A stretch of 53,677 nt of DNA from Virgibacillus alimentarius (GCF_000709085.1 NZ_JFBD01000004.1:1-53677), one strand, 5' to 3'. Shown: positions 17,076 through 24,980, counted from the first letter of the stretch. Numbers and translations: made by a program. The notes: generated from the letters alone by a model not told the origin.

Positions 17076-17320
17076 AAAAAAACACACCCATCCCTAATAG
17101 AGGGACGAATGTGTTATCCGTGGTTCCACCCAAATTCCCATAAAGCAAGAAAATAGCTTTAAGGCTCTGGTGCTGTAACGTAGCATTGACGGTATTAGAT
17201 ACTTTGGTTCCCCAATACAGCTCAAAGGTGGTAAGACAACTTTCCTGCGTTGGGAAGATTTCAACATGACTTCCCTCTCTGTAAACCGTTAAAAGTTGCT
17301 CATATCCTTGTCGTAGCTAT
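17076..17320 (-). promoter_or_regulatory. T-box leader 1 (threonine), distal
   Basis: A near copy of the proximal leader: same stem I core, specifier CTTACCACCTTTGAG with ACC (first ACC is the complement of 17230-17232), T-box GGGTGGAACCACGG (17119-17132), and terminator hairpin AACACATTCGTCCCT/AGGGATGGGTGTG with a seven-T tail (about 17076-17117). Two full T-boxes in series should give a steeper response to uncharged tRNA-Thr, since two termination decisions must both be overridden. Confidence 0.94.
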
Positions 17321-17454
17321 TTTAATAGTCAAATGAATTTTGATTTCCTCATATATTACATTATCCCCGTTCATTTTGCAACACCTTTTTAGTTAGGAGC
17401 CTCACTCTTTAAATTCAAACAGATTACGAATTCAAAACTTTTGCAACCAATTAT

Positions 17455-18435
17455 TCAGAGGATAAATGGATTTTTCAGTTGATTTGGGAAGTCTTTGCGG
17501 TTTTTTGGTATGAGGATTGGATTGACCCCAATATTTTCAAGGTCACGAAGGTATTGTCGATAAGTGGGTTTTGACATACCCTTTTTTAGAGGCGTATCAA
17601 TATTTCCCTTGGAAATGGAAATGAGGAATGCTCGGAGTTTTTTCTTTTTCAATTTTGAAAAGGAACTATTTTCTATGATCTTTTCCGCCTCGGAAATTTT
17701 GTAATAATTACCTTTGTGGACAATTGGTAAAACATGTTTTGTCAAATATTGTTCAGATAAAGCATTCGAAAAGTAAGCACTTAGTTTCTTCGGTCTGCCC
17801 GTCCCTTTATCATCTCTTGTCATTCCATTCAAATGTTCATTCTTCAATCTCAACTCATATCTGACTCGATTGCGGTCATAAGGCTCTATTTTTTCCCCTT
17901 TTGCTTTCCGTTCATCCTCTTTACTATAGATGAAAAGTTCAACACTCTTGCATTTATGGTATTGTGATGTCTCATATTTGATCGGATTTCCATTTTCGTC
18001 CTTTCCCCATTTGACCATTTCTTTAAAGCCATACTTTTTGGTGTACTTTTCAAACAAGTGAAACAACAACTTTCTATCTTTAGGATTTGGTACCACTGCA
18101 TCAAATCTATAGTCGATTCGTGTAAGTCGGTGAGAATTAAAGTATGAGGCATGGCCAAAGTGTTTAATCAAAAAAATGCGGATATTCGCTTCTACTGCAG
18201 CATAGTCGTTGTCTGTAATGTCACTCTTTCTAAGTATTTTGATAGCATCGACTTTCAAATGAAGATACCAAATTCCTTTCCCTTGGGAGCTTAACCACCT
18301 GATTCCATAAGCGTTAAATCTATCTTTTACTTTTTGATTCAACGCTATTACAGCAGCACCAAAGTGTTCATATCTGTCTACTTTAACTCCATACATGTAA
18401 AACAAGTGCCGTGCATCCTCATAATTTATTGGCAA
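17455..18435 (-). CDS. Putative replication initiator / relaxase-like Rep protein
   Basis: A 326-residue protein resembling phage/plasmid rolling-circle initiators of the Rep_trans/gene II-X kind. It has a metal-site-like strand pair (RLTRIDYRFDAV, residues about 103-114), a second strand SVELFIYSKEDER and the frequent RVRYELRLKNEHL motif. The C-terminal half is basic with a possible winged helix (KPTYRQYLRDLENIGV). A catalytic Tyr cannot be assigned with confidence. In the element it sits between thrS and the recombinase, facing thrS. It may replicate the excised circle or nick for mobilisation. The 530 bp upstream could hold its origin. Confidence 0.65.
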   Translation of the reverse strand: MPINYEDARHLFYMYGVKVDRYEHFGAAVIALNQKVKDRFNAYGIRWLSSQGKGIWYLHLKVDAIKILRKSDITDNDYAAVEANIRIFLIKHFGHASYFNSHRLTRIDYRFDAVVPNPKDRKLLFHLFEKYTKKYGFKEMVKWGKDENGNPIKYETSQYHKCKSVELFIYSKEDERKAKGEKIEPYDRNRVRYELRLKNEHLNGMTRDDKGTGRPKKLSAYFSNALSEQYLTKHVLPIVHKGNYYKISEAEKIIENSSFSKLKKKKLRAFLISISKGNIDTPLKKGMSKPTYRQYLRDLENIGVNPILIPKNRKDFPNQLKNPFIL

Positions 18436-18966
18436 TTACATTTCAAACGAATGTAACATCATTCATCAACTCCTGTATTTTTATTTTGGGACTATGAAAA
18501 GTTCACACTATCAATGGGTTTCCAACATAAAATTTTCCCAAGCCGAACCAATTTAAAAGACCCTCATCACATCGCTAGAACGCAATGTGGAATTTAGTTT
18601 TTATATTCTTCATGGATTTGCCAAAGAAAGGACAATGACTAGAAGCGGTATAGATCGCTCTTTGAGGTAGGTTTTAGGGGAACTATCTTACGTTGATAGT
18701 TTCATTGTAGGATTTGCTGAAGGTTGTAATAAAGGAATTGTGGTTCAATATTGTTCTAGTAGCTTTACAGTGTATTTATAACGGTAATTCAAAAAAATTC
18801 ACCCTAGAACCTAATAACTTTGATTTTTAATTAGGAGCTTGGGTATGATTAACTTACAATCCAAAGTAAAACACCCTCGAATTTATTTTCTTAGGTATTT
18901 ACCCATCTCTCCCATACAATTGGATTGCATCAAAAATAAAAATAAAAACAGCAGGAGGAAAACAGA
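18436..18966. other. Non-coding stretch inside the element, possible origin region
   Basis: About 530 bp between the divergent Rep-like gene and the small ORF before the recombinase. No ORF with a ribosome site was found except the one starting at 18967. By position it may hold the Rep and recombinase promoters and a replication or transfer origin, but I could not identify a clear nick site or iterons. Confidence 0.4.
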
Positions 18967-19125
18967 ATGACCCTCGAAAAAATCTTCAATAATACAACCT
19001 CAATCACCCTCGAAGACATTTTCCAATCCATATTGAACGAAAAAGTTGACGCACTTATCAAGGAATTCTATGATAATAATAAGGTGAATTCCGCTGACTC
19101 TTCTAAAGAGGAGGAAGTGGCATGA
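18967..19125 (+). CDS. 52-residue small protein coupled to the serine recombinase
   Basis: ATG at 18967 with GGAGG 8 nt upstream (18954-18958). It encodes 52 residues beginning MTLEKIFNNTTSITLEDIFQ, an acidic protein with an internal helix SILNEKVDALIKEFYDNN. The stop TGA overlaps the recombinase ATG (ATGA), so the two are coupled. It is not a known family. A small partner of a large serine recombinase could be a recombination directionality factor or a regulator, but nothing in the sequence proves this. Confidence 0.7.
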   Translation: MTLEKIFNNTTSITLEDIFQSILNEKVDALIKEFYDNNKVNSADSSKEEEVA

Positions 19126-20642
19126 AATGTGCAATATACATTCGTGTTTCAACAAATAAAGAAGAACAAAAGCAATCTCTTGAAAACCAAAAAAAATTAT
19201 TTATGAATCTACTGACCGAAAAGGGATGGGATTTGTACGATATCTATTTAGATGTCCAATCCGGAACTAAAATGACAAAACGCCCTGAATTGAAACGAAT
19301 GATTGAGGAAGCAAAGATGGGGAAGTTTGACATTATTCTAGCAAAAGAATTGTCACGATTAGCAAGAAATGGACAACTCTCCTATGAAATTAAAAATCTT
19401 GCTGAAAATTGTGGCATTCACATCCTTACATTGGATGGAGCCATTGACACACTATCCGGAAACACGCAGATGTTTGGGTTGTACGCATGGATGTATGAAC
19501 AAGAATCGCAAAGAACAAGTGACCGTGTGAAGGCCGCTTTGAGAATTAGGGCAAAAGGCAAATTTAAAGGTTCTGTGCCACCATACGGGTACTACGTACA
19601 AGATGGAGTTTTAAAAATCAAAAATGATTTTACACCCGATGTGGTGCGTCGAATATTCAACTCCTATCTTTCAGGAAATGGATTTGATAGGATAGCTAGG
19701 GAGCTTTTGGAGGAAGGTATTAGTACCCCATCAGAAATTGCAGGAAAAAGAAACTCAAGCTCTATATGGCATGGATCTACAGTTCGAAACATTCTGGAGA
19801 ATCCACACTATATCGGTAATCTGGTTCAACAAAGAGAGACCTCAATTAGTGTTACAACTGAAAAACGAAAAAGTAATGATCCATCAAATTATATCATCAG
19901 CGAAAACACACATGATGCAATTATCTCTAAAGATGATTTTCAGGTAGTCCAGCAATTAATCACAGAAAGAAAACGTAAACGGCCATATGCTAAAAAACAT
20001 CTTTTCACAAATATCTCCCTTTGTGCTGATTGCGGTAAGAGTATGCACTTTAAAGCAAATCGCAAAGGATATATTTGCGGAACATATAATAAACATGGCC
20101 ATACACAATGTTCAAGCCATCTTGTACGGGAAAATGTTTTGATTAAGGCAATTTCAGAAGATATAAAACAAATGTTTTCGGAGCTTTCCACAAAATCCAT
20201 TCAAAAAAATATTGAGAAAAAGATAACAACTTGCGTTCAGCGTGATCAGAAGCGACTTGCTAAAATTCTCAAGGAGATTGAGAACATCAAGAAAGACAAA
20301 ACTGCTGCACTTCGCATGAAAATACGGGGTGAAATACATGACGATGAATATAGATTGCTTATTGAAGATAATGGAAATCAGATTGCAAAACTAAATGAGG
20401 AAAAGGTTAAATTAGAAATGGGATTACTTCAGCAAAAGCAAAAGATTGATTTTACCAAACTAATCCAACAAATTGAACAATTTGTTCAAAACCCTATCCT
20501 TGATGAAGAAATGCTCCACAAACTAATAGAAAAAATTGAAATAAAAGAAGATGGGAGTCCGAGAATCCATTACCGATTCTCGGACCCTTATATATCTTCT
20601 ATTTTTTTACGAGCAACACACAGCATTCCACATGATTGGTGA
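19122..20642 (+). CDS. Large serine recombinase (integrase of the element)
   Basis: A 506-residue large serine recombinase. The catalytic domain (1-140) starts with YIRVSTNKEEQ (Ser10) and includes KELSRLARN and YEQESQRTSDR. Then comes a recombinase domain (PPYGYYVQDGVLKI onward), a zinc ribbon with CADCGK and later YICGTYNKHGHTQC, and a coiled-coil (about 370-450). The length and order are those of TnpX/PhiC31-type integrases. The C-terminal end runs across the attachment core: the last residues, HDW and stop, use host DNA. Adjacent attP-like arms support it as the enzyme that integrated the element. Confidence 0.95.
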   Translation: MKCAIYIRVSTNKEEQKQSLENQKKLFMNLLTEKGWDLYDIYLDVQSGTKMTKRPELKRMIEEAKMGKFDIILAKELSRLARNGQLSYEIKNLAENCGIHILTLDGAIDTLSGNTQMFGLYAWMYEQESQRTSDRVKAALRIRAKGKFKGSVPPYGYYVQDGVLKIKNDFTPDVVRRIFNSYLSGNGFDRIARELLEEGISTPSEIAGKRNSSSIWHGSTVRNILENPHYIGNLVQQRETSISVTTEKRKSNDPSNYIISENTHDAIISKDDFQVVQQLITERKRKRPYAKKHLFTNISLCADCGKSMHFKANRKGYICGTYNKHGHTQCSSHLVRENVLIKAISEDIKQMFSELSTKSIQKNIEKKITTCVQRDQKRLAKILKEIENIKKDKTAALRMKIRGEIHDDEYRLLIEDNGNQIAKLNEEKVKLEMGLLQQKQKIDFTKLIQQIEQFVQNPILDEEMLHKLIEKIEIKEDGSPRIHYRFSDPYISSIFLRATHSIPHDW

Positions 20643-20660
20643 CCGGAACAATTCATTTCA
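20608..20660. other. Right attachment junction of the element
   Basis: The element arm ACACACAGCATTCCACA is followed by core TG at 20633-20634 and host sequence ATTGGTGACCGGAAC. The junction lies inside the last codons of the serine recombinase gene, whose TGA stop at 20640-20642 is host DNA. In the excised circle the frame would instead run CAT-GCG-TAG and stop after one extra residue. Confidence 0.88.
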
Positions 20661-20692
20661 AACGCATTTAACAAAATTCTTTTTTTCACCAC
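20633..20692 (-). pseudogene. 5' fragment of the interrupted flavin monooxygenase gene
   Basis: Starting with GTG-GTG-AAA at 20692, with AGGAGG upstream (about 20702-20707), this frame reads VKKRILLNAFEMNCSGHQS and then hits the element core. LNAFxMNxxGHQSPGLW is the expected N-terminus of NtaA/SsuD-like monooxygenases, and the remainder (PGLWKHPED onward) is at 10878 and below. It follows the flavin reductase gene by 26 bp, which shows the original operon order. Confidence 0.9.
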
Positions 20693-20718
20693 GATGGCAT
20701 ACCTCCTCATCAATCTTT

Positions 20719-21273
20719 TTATAGATAGGAAGCATTCAGAGCGGCTTCCTGCTTTTTTAATATACTGATTAAATACTGCACCTGCTTCTTGGCTCGATTT
20801 AAAACATCTTCATCCACAATCGGATTTTCCAGTTTGCGATCGATTTGACGGTCAAGCAAATAAACCCCTTTTAATGTCTGTCCTTTCAATGTAGCGAGCA
20901 CCGGTTTCAATGTATATTCCAGTGCCAGCATGTGGGATGGACTACCGCCCGTCATGATAGGAAGCACCGGTTTATGCTGCAAGATATCTTGCGGAAGCAG
21001 ATCCAGTAATGCTTTTAAAACGCCAGAGTATGCTGCTTTGTAAACGGGAGAACCAACGATAACCCCACTTGCTTTTTCTAACGTTCTACTTACTTCTGCA
21101 ACAGCGGGACTGTCATACCTTCCTAGAAATAGATCTTCCTTTGGAATATCTCGAATGGAAATATGTTTGATACGATACCCTTCCGCTTCCACCAATGATC
21201 CTATATATTGCAGTACATGGTGTGATCGTGAATGTTCAGATGGACTTCCGGATAACAGAATGACTTCGCTCAT
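20719..21273 (-). CDS. NADPH-dependent FMN reductase (SsuE-like)
   Basis: A 184-residue flavodoxin-fold reductase. The phosphate loop LLSGSPSEHSRSHHVL (residues 6-21) and GVIVGSPVYKAAYSGVLKALLD (about 71-92) are the FMN-binding signatures of the NADPH-dependent FMN reductase family. It supplies FMNH2 to a partner monooxygenase. That partner starts 26 bp downstream but is split by the integrated element. A SAM-I riboswitch lies upstream, so it should be made under methionine/SAM shortage, consistent with sulfur scavenging from organic sulfonates or sulfones. GGAGGG lies 9 nt before the ATG. Confidence 0.9.
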   Translation of the reverse strand: MSEVILLSGSPSEHSRSHHVLQYIGSLVEAEGYRIKHISIRDIPKEDLFLGRYDSPAVAEVSRTLEKASGVIVGSPVYKAAYSGVLKALLDLLPQDILQHKPVLPIMTGGSPSHMLALEYTLKPVLATLKGQTLKGVYLLDRQIDRKLENPIVDEDVLNRAKKQVQYLISILKKQEAALNASYL

Positions 21274-21391
21274 ACGATCATCCCTCCTGTTCTGTGATTA
21301 AATTTTTAATTCGATATTACACATTGATTTAGTTGGAATTAAGTTTACAACATCTTAAACGATTTTCATCGATACGGTTTTTTGCCAATAA

Positions 21392-21552
21392 CAAACCCCC
21401 TTTTCCCGGAAGAAAAGAGGGTTACGATTTACAGTCCGTGTCCGCTCTTATCTTCCAAGCATAATACTTGGTGGAATTAGCACCTTTCTGATCGGAATCA
21501 GAGGTTGCTGAAGTGTCATCGGGCCATATCCCTCAACTTCTCTTGATAAGAA
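21392..21552 (-). promoter_or_regulatory. SAM-I (S-box) riboswitch with terminator
   Basis: On the minus strand: CTTATCAAGAGAAGTTGAGG, then GGCCCGATGACACTTCAGCAACC, broken here as GGCCCGATGA and TTCAGCAACC blocks, then AGGTGCTAATTCC and closing GGAAGATAAG. These are the S-box conserved blocks (about 21445-21552). A terminator of AACCCTCTTTTC and GAAAAGGGGGTTTG follows at 21392-21426. It would turn off the flavin reductase/monooxygenase operon when SAM is plentiful. Confidence 0.95.
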
Positions 21553-21712
21553 TTATTGAATTGTGATTTATCATATCACCGTCGTCTGATTAAGTCAACA
21601 GCTTTTGCATATGCATATTCCTAGAAAATACTCAACAAAATTTCGAGCGGAGTCTGTCTCCAAAAATGCTAACACTTCTTTTTCGTCCTGCGAAAGCTTT
21701 CTTTGGATTCGA

Positions 21713-22633
21713 TCACTCTTTCATATCTTTAATCATGCTGTGTACTTTTTGAATTTCTGCGTCATCCACCTGCATATAGTAGACTCCGCCAATGTTCGTT
21801 CCGGTTCCTTCCATCTGATAGTTCTCCGTCTTCTTTCTTGTATTTTTATAATCGGAAAACAGCTTTTTCATATCATCAAAGTCCATATTTGTAGCCATAT
21901 TATTTCCAAGGATATCAATCATGCCGTCAAACTTCGTCACAGATCCGATGCTGGCACCTTTATCAATAATTCCCTGAATGACCTTGCGCTGACGCGTTGT
22001 TCTTCCAAAGTCGCCATTTGGATCTTGCTTACGCATGCGGACAAAATGCATCGCTTTATCCCCGTCCAACTCTGTCGTTCCTTTGGTAAAATGATACTTT
22101 TTATCTTGCCATTCGATATCATTTTCTACTGTAATACCGCCAAGTTGATCGACGAGCTCTTCCATTCCTTCCATATTCATGCTTACATAATAATCCATGT
22201 CAACATCAAGGAAATTTTCTACCGTATTAACGGCCATATCAGCACCGCCAAATGCATAGGCATGGTTAATTTTATCCTGTGTTCCTCTACCAGCTATTTC
22301 TACTCTTGTGTCCCTGGGAATGCTGACAATCTGCATACTGTCCGTCTTAGGATTTAGCGTTAGGACCATTAAGGCATCGGAACGGCCTTTATCAGCTCCT
22401 CTGGCATCAACACCCATTAACAGGATATTTAGAGATTTGCTTGCCTTAATTTTCTTTTTCGTTTCATTTAAATCAATCGAATCTACCGGATCATGCATTT
22501 TATTATTTACGGTATTCTTCGCGTTATTATAGAGAGAAAAAGCATAGCCACCTATCCCTAACACAAGTAAAAGTAGGATTGCCAGTGGAATTAACCAGAT
22601 TTTTTTCGACTTTCTTCTTTTTGACCTTCCCAT
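21713..22633 (-). CDS. LytR-CpsA-Psr (LCP) family cell wall glycopolymer ligase
   Basis: A 306-residue protein with a basic N-terminus, one TM helix (KIWLIPLAILLLLVLGIGGY, about 11-30) and an extracellular LCP domain. Landmarks are LLMGVDARG, SDALMVLTLNP, the conserved SIPRDTRVEI and DKINHAYAFGG, and later VRMRKQDPNGDFGRTTRQR with the catalytic Arg residues. LCP enzymes attach teichoic acid-type polymers to peptidoglycan. I place the start at ATG 22633 (GGRSKRRK-like beginning MGRSKRRK) rather than 37 codons upstream, because AAGGGG precedes it and the extension is not LCP-like. Monocistronic. Confidence 0.92.
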   Translation of the reverse strand: MGRSKRRKSKKIWLIPLAILLLLVLGIGGYAFSLYNNAKNTVNNKMHDPVDSIDLNETKKKIKASKSLNILLMGVDARGADKGRSDALMVLTLNPKTDSMQIVSIPRDTRVEIAGRGTQDKINHAYAFGGADMAVNTVENFLDVDMDYYVSMNMEGMEELVDQLGGITVENDIEWQDKKYHFTKGTTELDGDKAMHFVRMRKQDPNGDFGRTTRQRKVIQGIIDKGASIGSVTKFDGMIDILGNNMATNMDFDDMKKLFSDYKNTRKKTENYQMEGTGTNIGGVYYMQVDDAEIQKVHSMIKDMKE

Positions 22634-22804
22634 ATTATTCAATTCCCCTTCTGTACATAAAAAAATTTGCCTTTCTTCAGCAAAATGTTTATTTTTTATA
22701 ATCACTTGTCTTGCTCGTGAATCTGCTATTCTCTTATTATACACAATCTAGCTAATATTAGAAACGAAATTATGAGCATTTTAGCATATTTTCTACAAAT
22801 ATCC

Positions 22805-22834
22805 TTCGACAAAATTCGGGAAGTGACAGGCACC
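22805..22834. repeat. Dispersed repeat copy (TTCGACA ... GACAGGCACC)
   Basis: A 30-bp copy of the family with TTCGACAAAATTCGG and GAAGTGACAGGCACC as its two halves. This copy lies in the spacer between the divergent LCP and cytochrome genes, unlike the copies that abut stop codons. Confidence 0.75.
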
Positions 22835-22968
22835 TTTTTGTCTATTTTATGGCTACTTTATGACTATATTCGCACACTGGGCGATAGCGTTGCCAAAATT
22901 CACACAGGTTAATTATGAATTGTTAAAATATTGGTGTAAGGAAAATTCAATTTAGGGAGGAAAAAGAA

Positions 22969-23913
22969 ATGAAAAGATCGAACATGTTGAAAATTTCCCT
23001 ACTATTCGTTGTACTTACACTTATATTTGTTGCATGTTCTAAAGACAAAAATGAAAACGCCCAAACTGAAACCCAGGGCAACCAACAAGAAACAGGAAAG
23101 GAGGAACTCGCCTATGATCCACCATCACTTGAGGATTTGGATGAAGATGATCCAATGACCGAGATGATCCAGTACGGCGAAAAAGTTTTTAATGAAACAA
23201 ACACCGTGCTGGCAGAGGAGGTTGGAAATGAGCTGTCCTGTCAAAGCTGTCATGCTGATGGCGGGAAGGACAAAGTATCCTCGATGGTAGGGGTTACGAC
23301 ACAATTCCCGCAGTACCGTCCGCGGGAAGATGCTGTCTTTACCATTCAGGACAGGATTAATGGATGTATGCTTCGCAGTATGAACGGGGAAAAAATAGAC
23401 CATGAAAGTAAAGAAATGCGTGCTATTGTTGCTTATTTGAGTTACATCTCTGAGGGAATAGAGACTGGAGAAGATATTCCTTGGCGCATGCAAAATACAA
23501 TGGAAGAAATTCCGGAGCCAAATGTAGCAAATGGAGAAGCATTATATGAAGAAAAGAACTGTATGACATGCCATGCTACAGATGGTTCAGGGATAGATCC
23601 AAATACTGGTCCTGCCCTTTGGGGAGAAAATTCTTTCAATGATGGTGCTGGCATGGGGCGTATGTCAAAAATGGCAGGATTTATCCAAAATAATATGCCT
23701 CCTGGCGGTGAAGATCCTTTAACAGATCAAGAAGCTGCTGACCTTGCTGCATTTATTTTATCGAAGGAAAGACCCGAATGGGAAGGACATGATGATGATT
23801 GGCCGAAAGGGGATAAACCAACGGATATCATTACAAAAGAACGCAAAGATAAAATCAAAGAAGGCACATTCGATTGGACCGAAATTGAAGCGATTGTACC
23901 TTCAGAAGAGTAG
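22969..23913 (+). CDS. Dihaem c-type cytochrome lipoprotein, TsdA-like thiosulfate dehydrogenase
   Basis: A 314-residue lipoprotein: signal peptide with lipobox FVAC (Cys23), an acidic linker, and two haem-binding sites, CQSCH (91-95) and CMTCH (198-202). DRINGCMLRSMNG at 128-140 is the hallmark of TsdA enzymes: its Cys133 sits where TsdA has the Cys ligand of the catalytic haem. TsdA joins two thiosulfates to tetrathionate, or the reverse. The presence of that Cys supports an enzyme, not just an electron carrier. It acts outside the membrane and would pass electrons to the respiratory chain. GGGAGG lies 9 nt before the ATG. Monocistronic. Confidence 0.85.
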   Translation: MKRSNMLKISLLFVVLTLIFVACSKDKNENAQTETQGNQQETGKEELAYDPPSLEDLDEDDPMTEMIQYGEKVFNETNTVLAEEVGNELSCQSCHADGGKDKVSSMVGVTTQFPQYRPREDAVFTIQDRINGCMLRSMNGEKIDHESKEMRAIVAYLSYISEGIETGEDIPWRMQNTMEEIPEPNVANGEALYEEKNCMTCHATDGSGIDPNTGPALWGENSFNDGAGMGRMSKMAGFIQNNMPPGGEDPLTDQEAADLAAFILSKERPEWEGHDDDWPKGDKPTDIITKERKDKIKEGTFDWTEIEAIVPSEE

Positions 23914-24024
23914 TTTTTAGAAAGACAGATCCCTCTTGATGATTCGACAAATTCAGGCGGGATCTGACCTCTTTAGACAAGGACCCCTATCCGTGATATA
24001 GTTATTTTGGGAGTGTTTACGGAT

Positions 24025-24963
24025 ATGAAGAGGATTACAATAAGGAATTTGGTGAAAAGGTTTTCTTTGAAGGTTCTTGCTGGTAAGGAGCAATTGGACC
24101 GAAACATTACCCAGCCAAAGGCACATCGGCCGGGATTGGAGTTTGTTGGATATTTTGATTTTTTCCCGATGGACCGTGTACAAGTGCTGGGCAGAAAAGA
24201 AATCACCTACTTACATAAATTAACGAAAGCAGAACGAAAACACCGGATTGGAAACATTGTAAAGTATCGCCCTCCATGTTTTATTGTTACTCATGGGCAA
24301 GGGGGATTAGAGTATTTGACAAAGTTTTGCACCGAGGAAGGCATCCCATTATTATGGACAAAGGAATCAACTGCCGAATTTATTCCAAAGGTAGATGCGC
24401 ATATGATTAAAACCCTTTCAGAAGAGACAGCGGTGCACGGTGTTTGTATCAATGTTTCAGGGATCGGCATCCTTTTGCGCGGGGATTCGGGCGTTGGCAA
24501 AAGTGAAACCGCGCATACACTGATTCGCCGTGGGCACCGACTGGTAGCAGATGATATGATTGTGCTAAAAAAACTCAGTCCACAGACCCTACTTGGCACA
24601 CATAACGAAACAAATAGGGAATTTCTTGCTCTGCGCAGTATCGGGCTTTTAAATGTAGTGCGTATTTACGGACGCAAAGCTTTCCAGGATGAGACAAGAA
24701 TTACATTAGATATCAAACTCACGAAATGGAAAGCGGATGATTTAAATAACGAACTGGAACTCGAGCAAAAGTATTCAGAATATATGGGGGTACCTATTCC
24801 ATTTATTGAAATTCAGCTGCAACCGGGAAGAGATGTAGCTGGACTCATTGAAGCCGCTGCGAACAACTGGTATCTCCAGCAGCAGGGTTATAGTGCGATG
24901 GGAGAGTTTATGGAACGGGTTGAAGCGGAAGCAAGTGAGAATGCGGGTGAGGATTTTCATTAG
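24025..24963 (+). CDS. hprK: HPr kinase/phosphorylase-like protein (probable second HprK)
   Basis: A 312-residue HprK family protein. The N-terminal domain has AHRPGLEFVGYFDFFP and VQVLGRKEITYL. The C-terminal kinase domain has the P-loop RGDSGVGKSETA (about 152-163) and RGHRLVADDMIVL. The usual HprK C-terminal signature (RPGRNLAVIIEVAAMN) is altered here to QPGRDVAGLIEAAANN. It is not next to lgt or other usual hprK neighbours. A second, diverged copy is therefore likely. It would phosphorylate Ser46 of HPr or Crh in carbon control, but the target is unproven. Start ATG 24025 chosen over TTG 24007 by homology. Confidence 0.85.
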   Translation: MKRITIRNLVKRFSLKVLAGKEQLDRNITQPKAHRPGLEFVGYFDFFPMDRVQVLGRKEITYLHKLTKAERKHRIGNIVKYRPPCFIVTHGQGGLEYLTKFCTEEGIPLLWTKESTAEFIPKVDAHMIKTLSEETAVHGVCINVSGIGILLRGDSGVGKSETAHTLIRRGHRLVADDMIVLKKLSPQTLLGTHNETNREFLALRSIGLLNVVRIYGRKAFQDETRITLDIKLTKWKADDLNNELELEQKYSEYMGVPIPFIEIQLQPGRDVAGLIEAAANNWYLQQQGYSAMGEFMERVEAEASENAGEDFH

Positions 24964-24980
24964 AAATATCTTTGGTAAGA

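Larger units (their letters stand above)
10879..20634. mobile_element. 9.75-kb integrative element with large serine recombinase
   Basis: Both ends are defined by the split monooxygenase gene. The left junction is CCTGG-TG-CGTAG (core TG at 10879-10880). The right junction is TTCCACA-TG-ATTGGTGACC (core TG at 20633-20634). Removing 9,754 bp between the cores rebuilds an unbroken reading frame (codon 20, then PGLW). The joined element ends form an attP with matched arms. Contents in order: DSR2-type defence gene, 60-aa ORF, putative regulator, T-box-controlled thrS, Rep-like gene, 52-aa ORF, serine recombinase. No conjugation genes are seen. If the Rep-like protein is a relaxase it would be mobilisable. 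Confidence 0.93.

Noticed and set aside
16808-17320. Duplicated 240-bp sequence as an insertion element pair
   Set aside because: Both copies carry stem I, specifier, T-box and terminator in the right order and lie directly before thrS, so they are tandem T-box leaders.
21605-22357. 250-aa open frame on the plus strand
   Set aside because: Antisense shadow of the LCP gene, whose motifs are clear on the minus strand.
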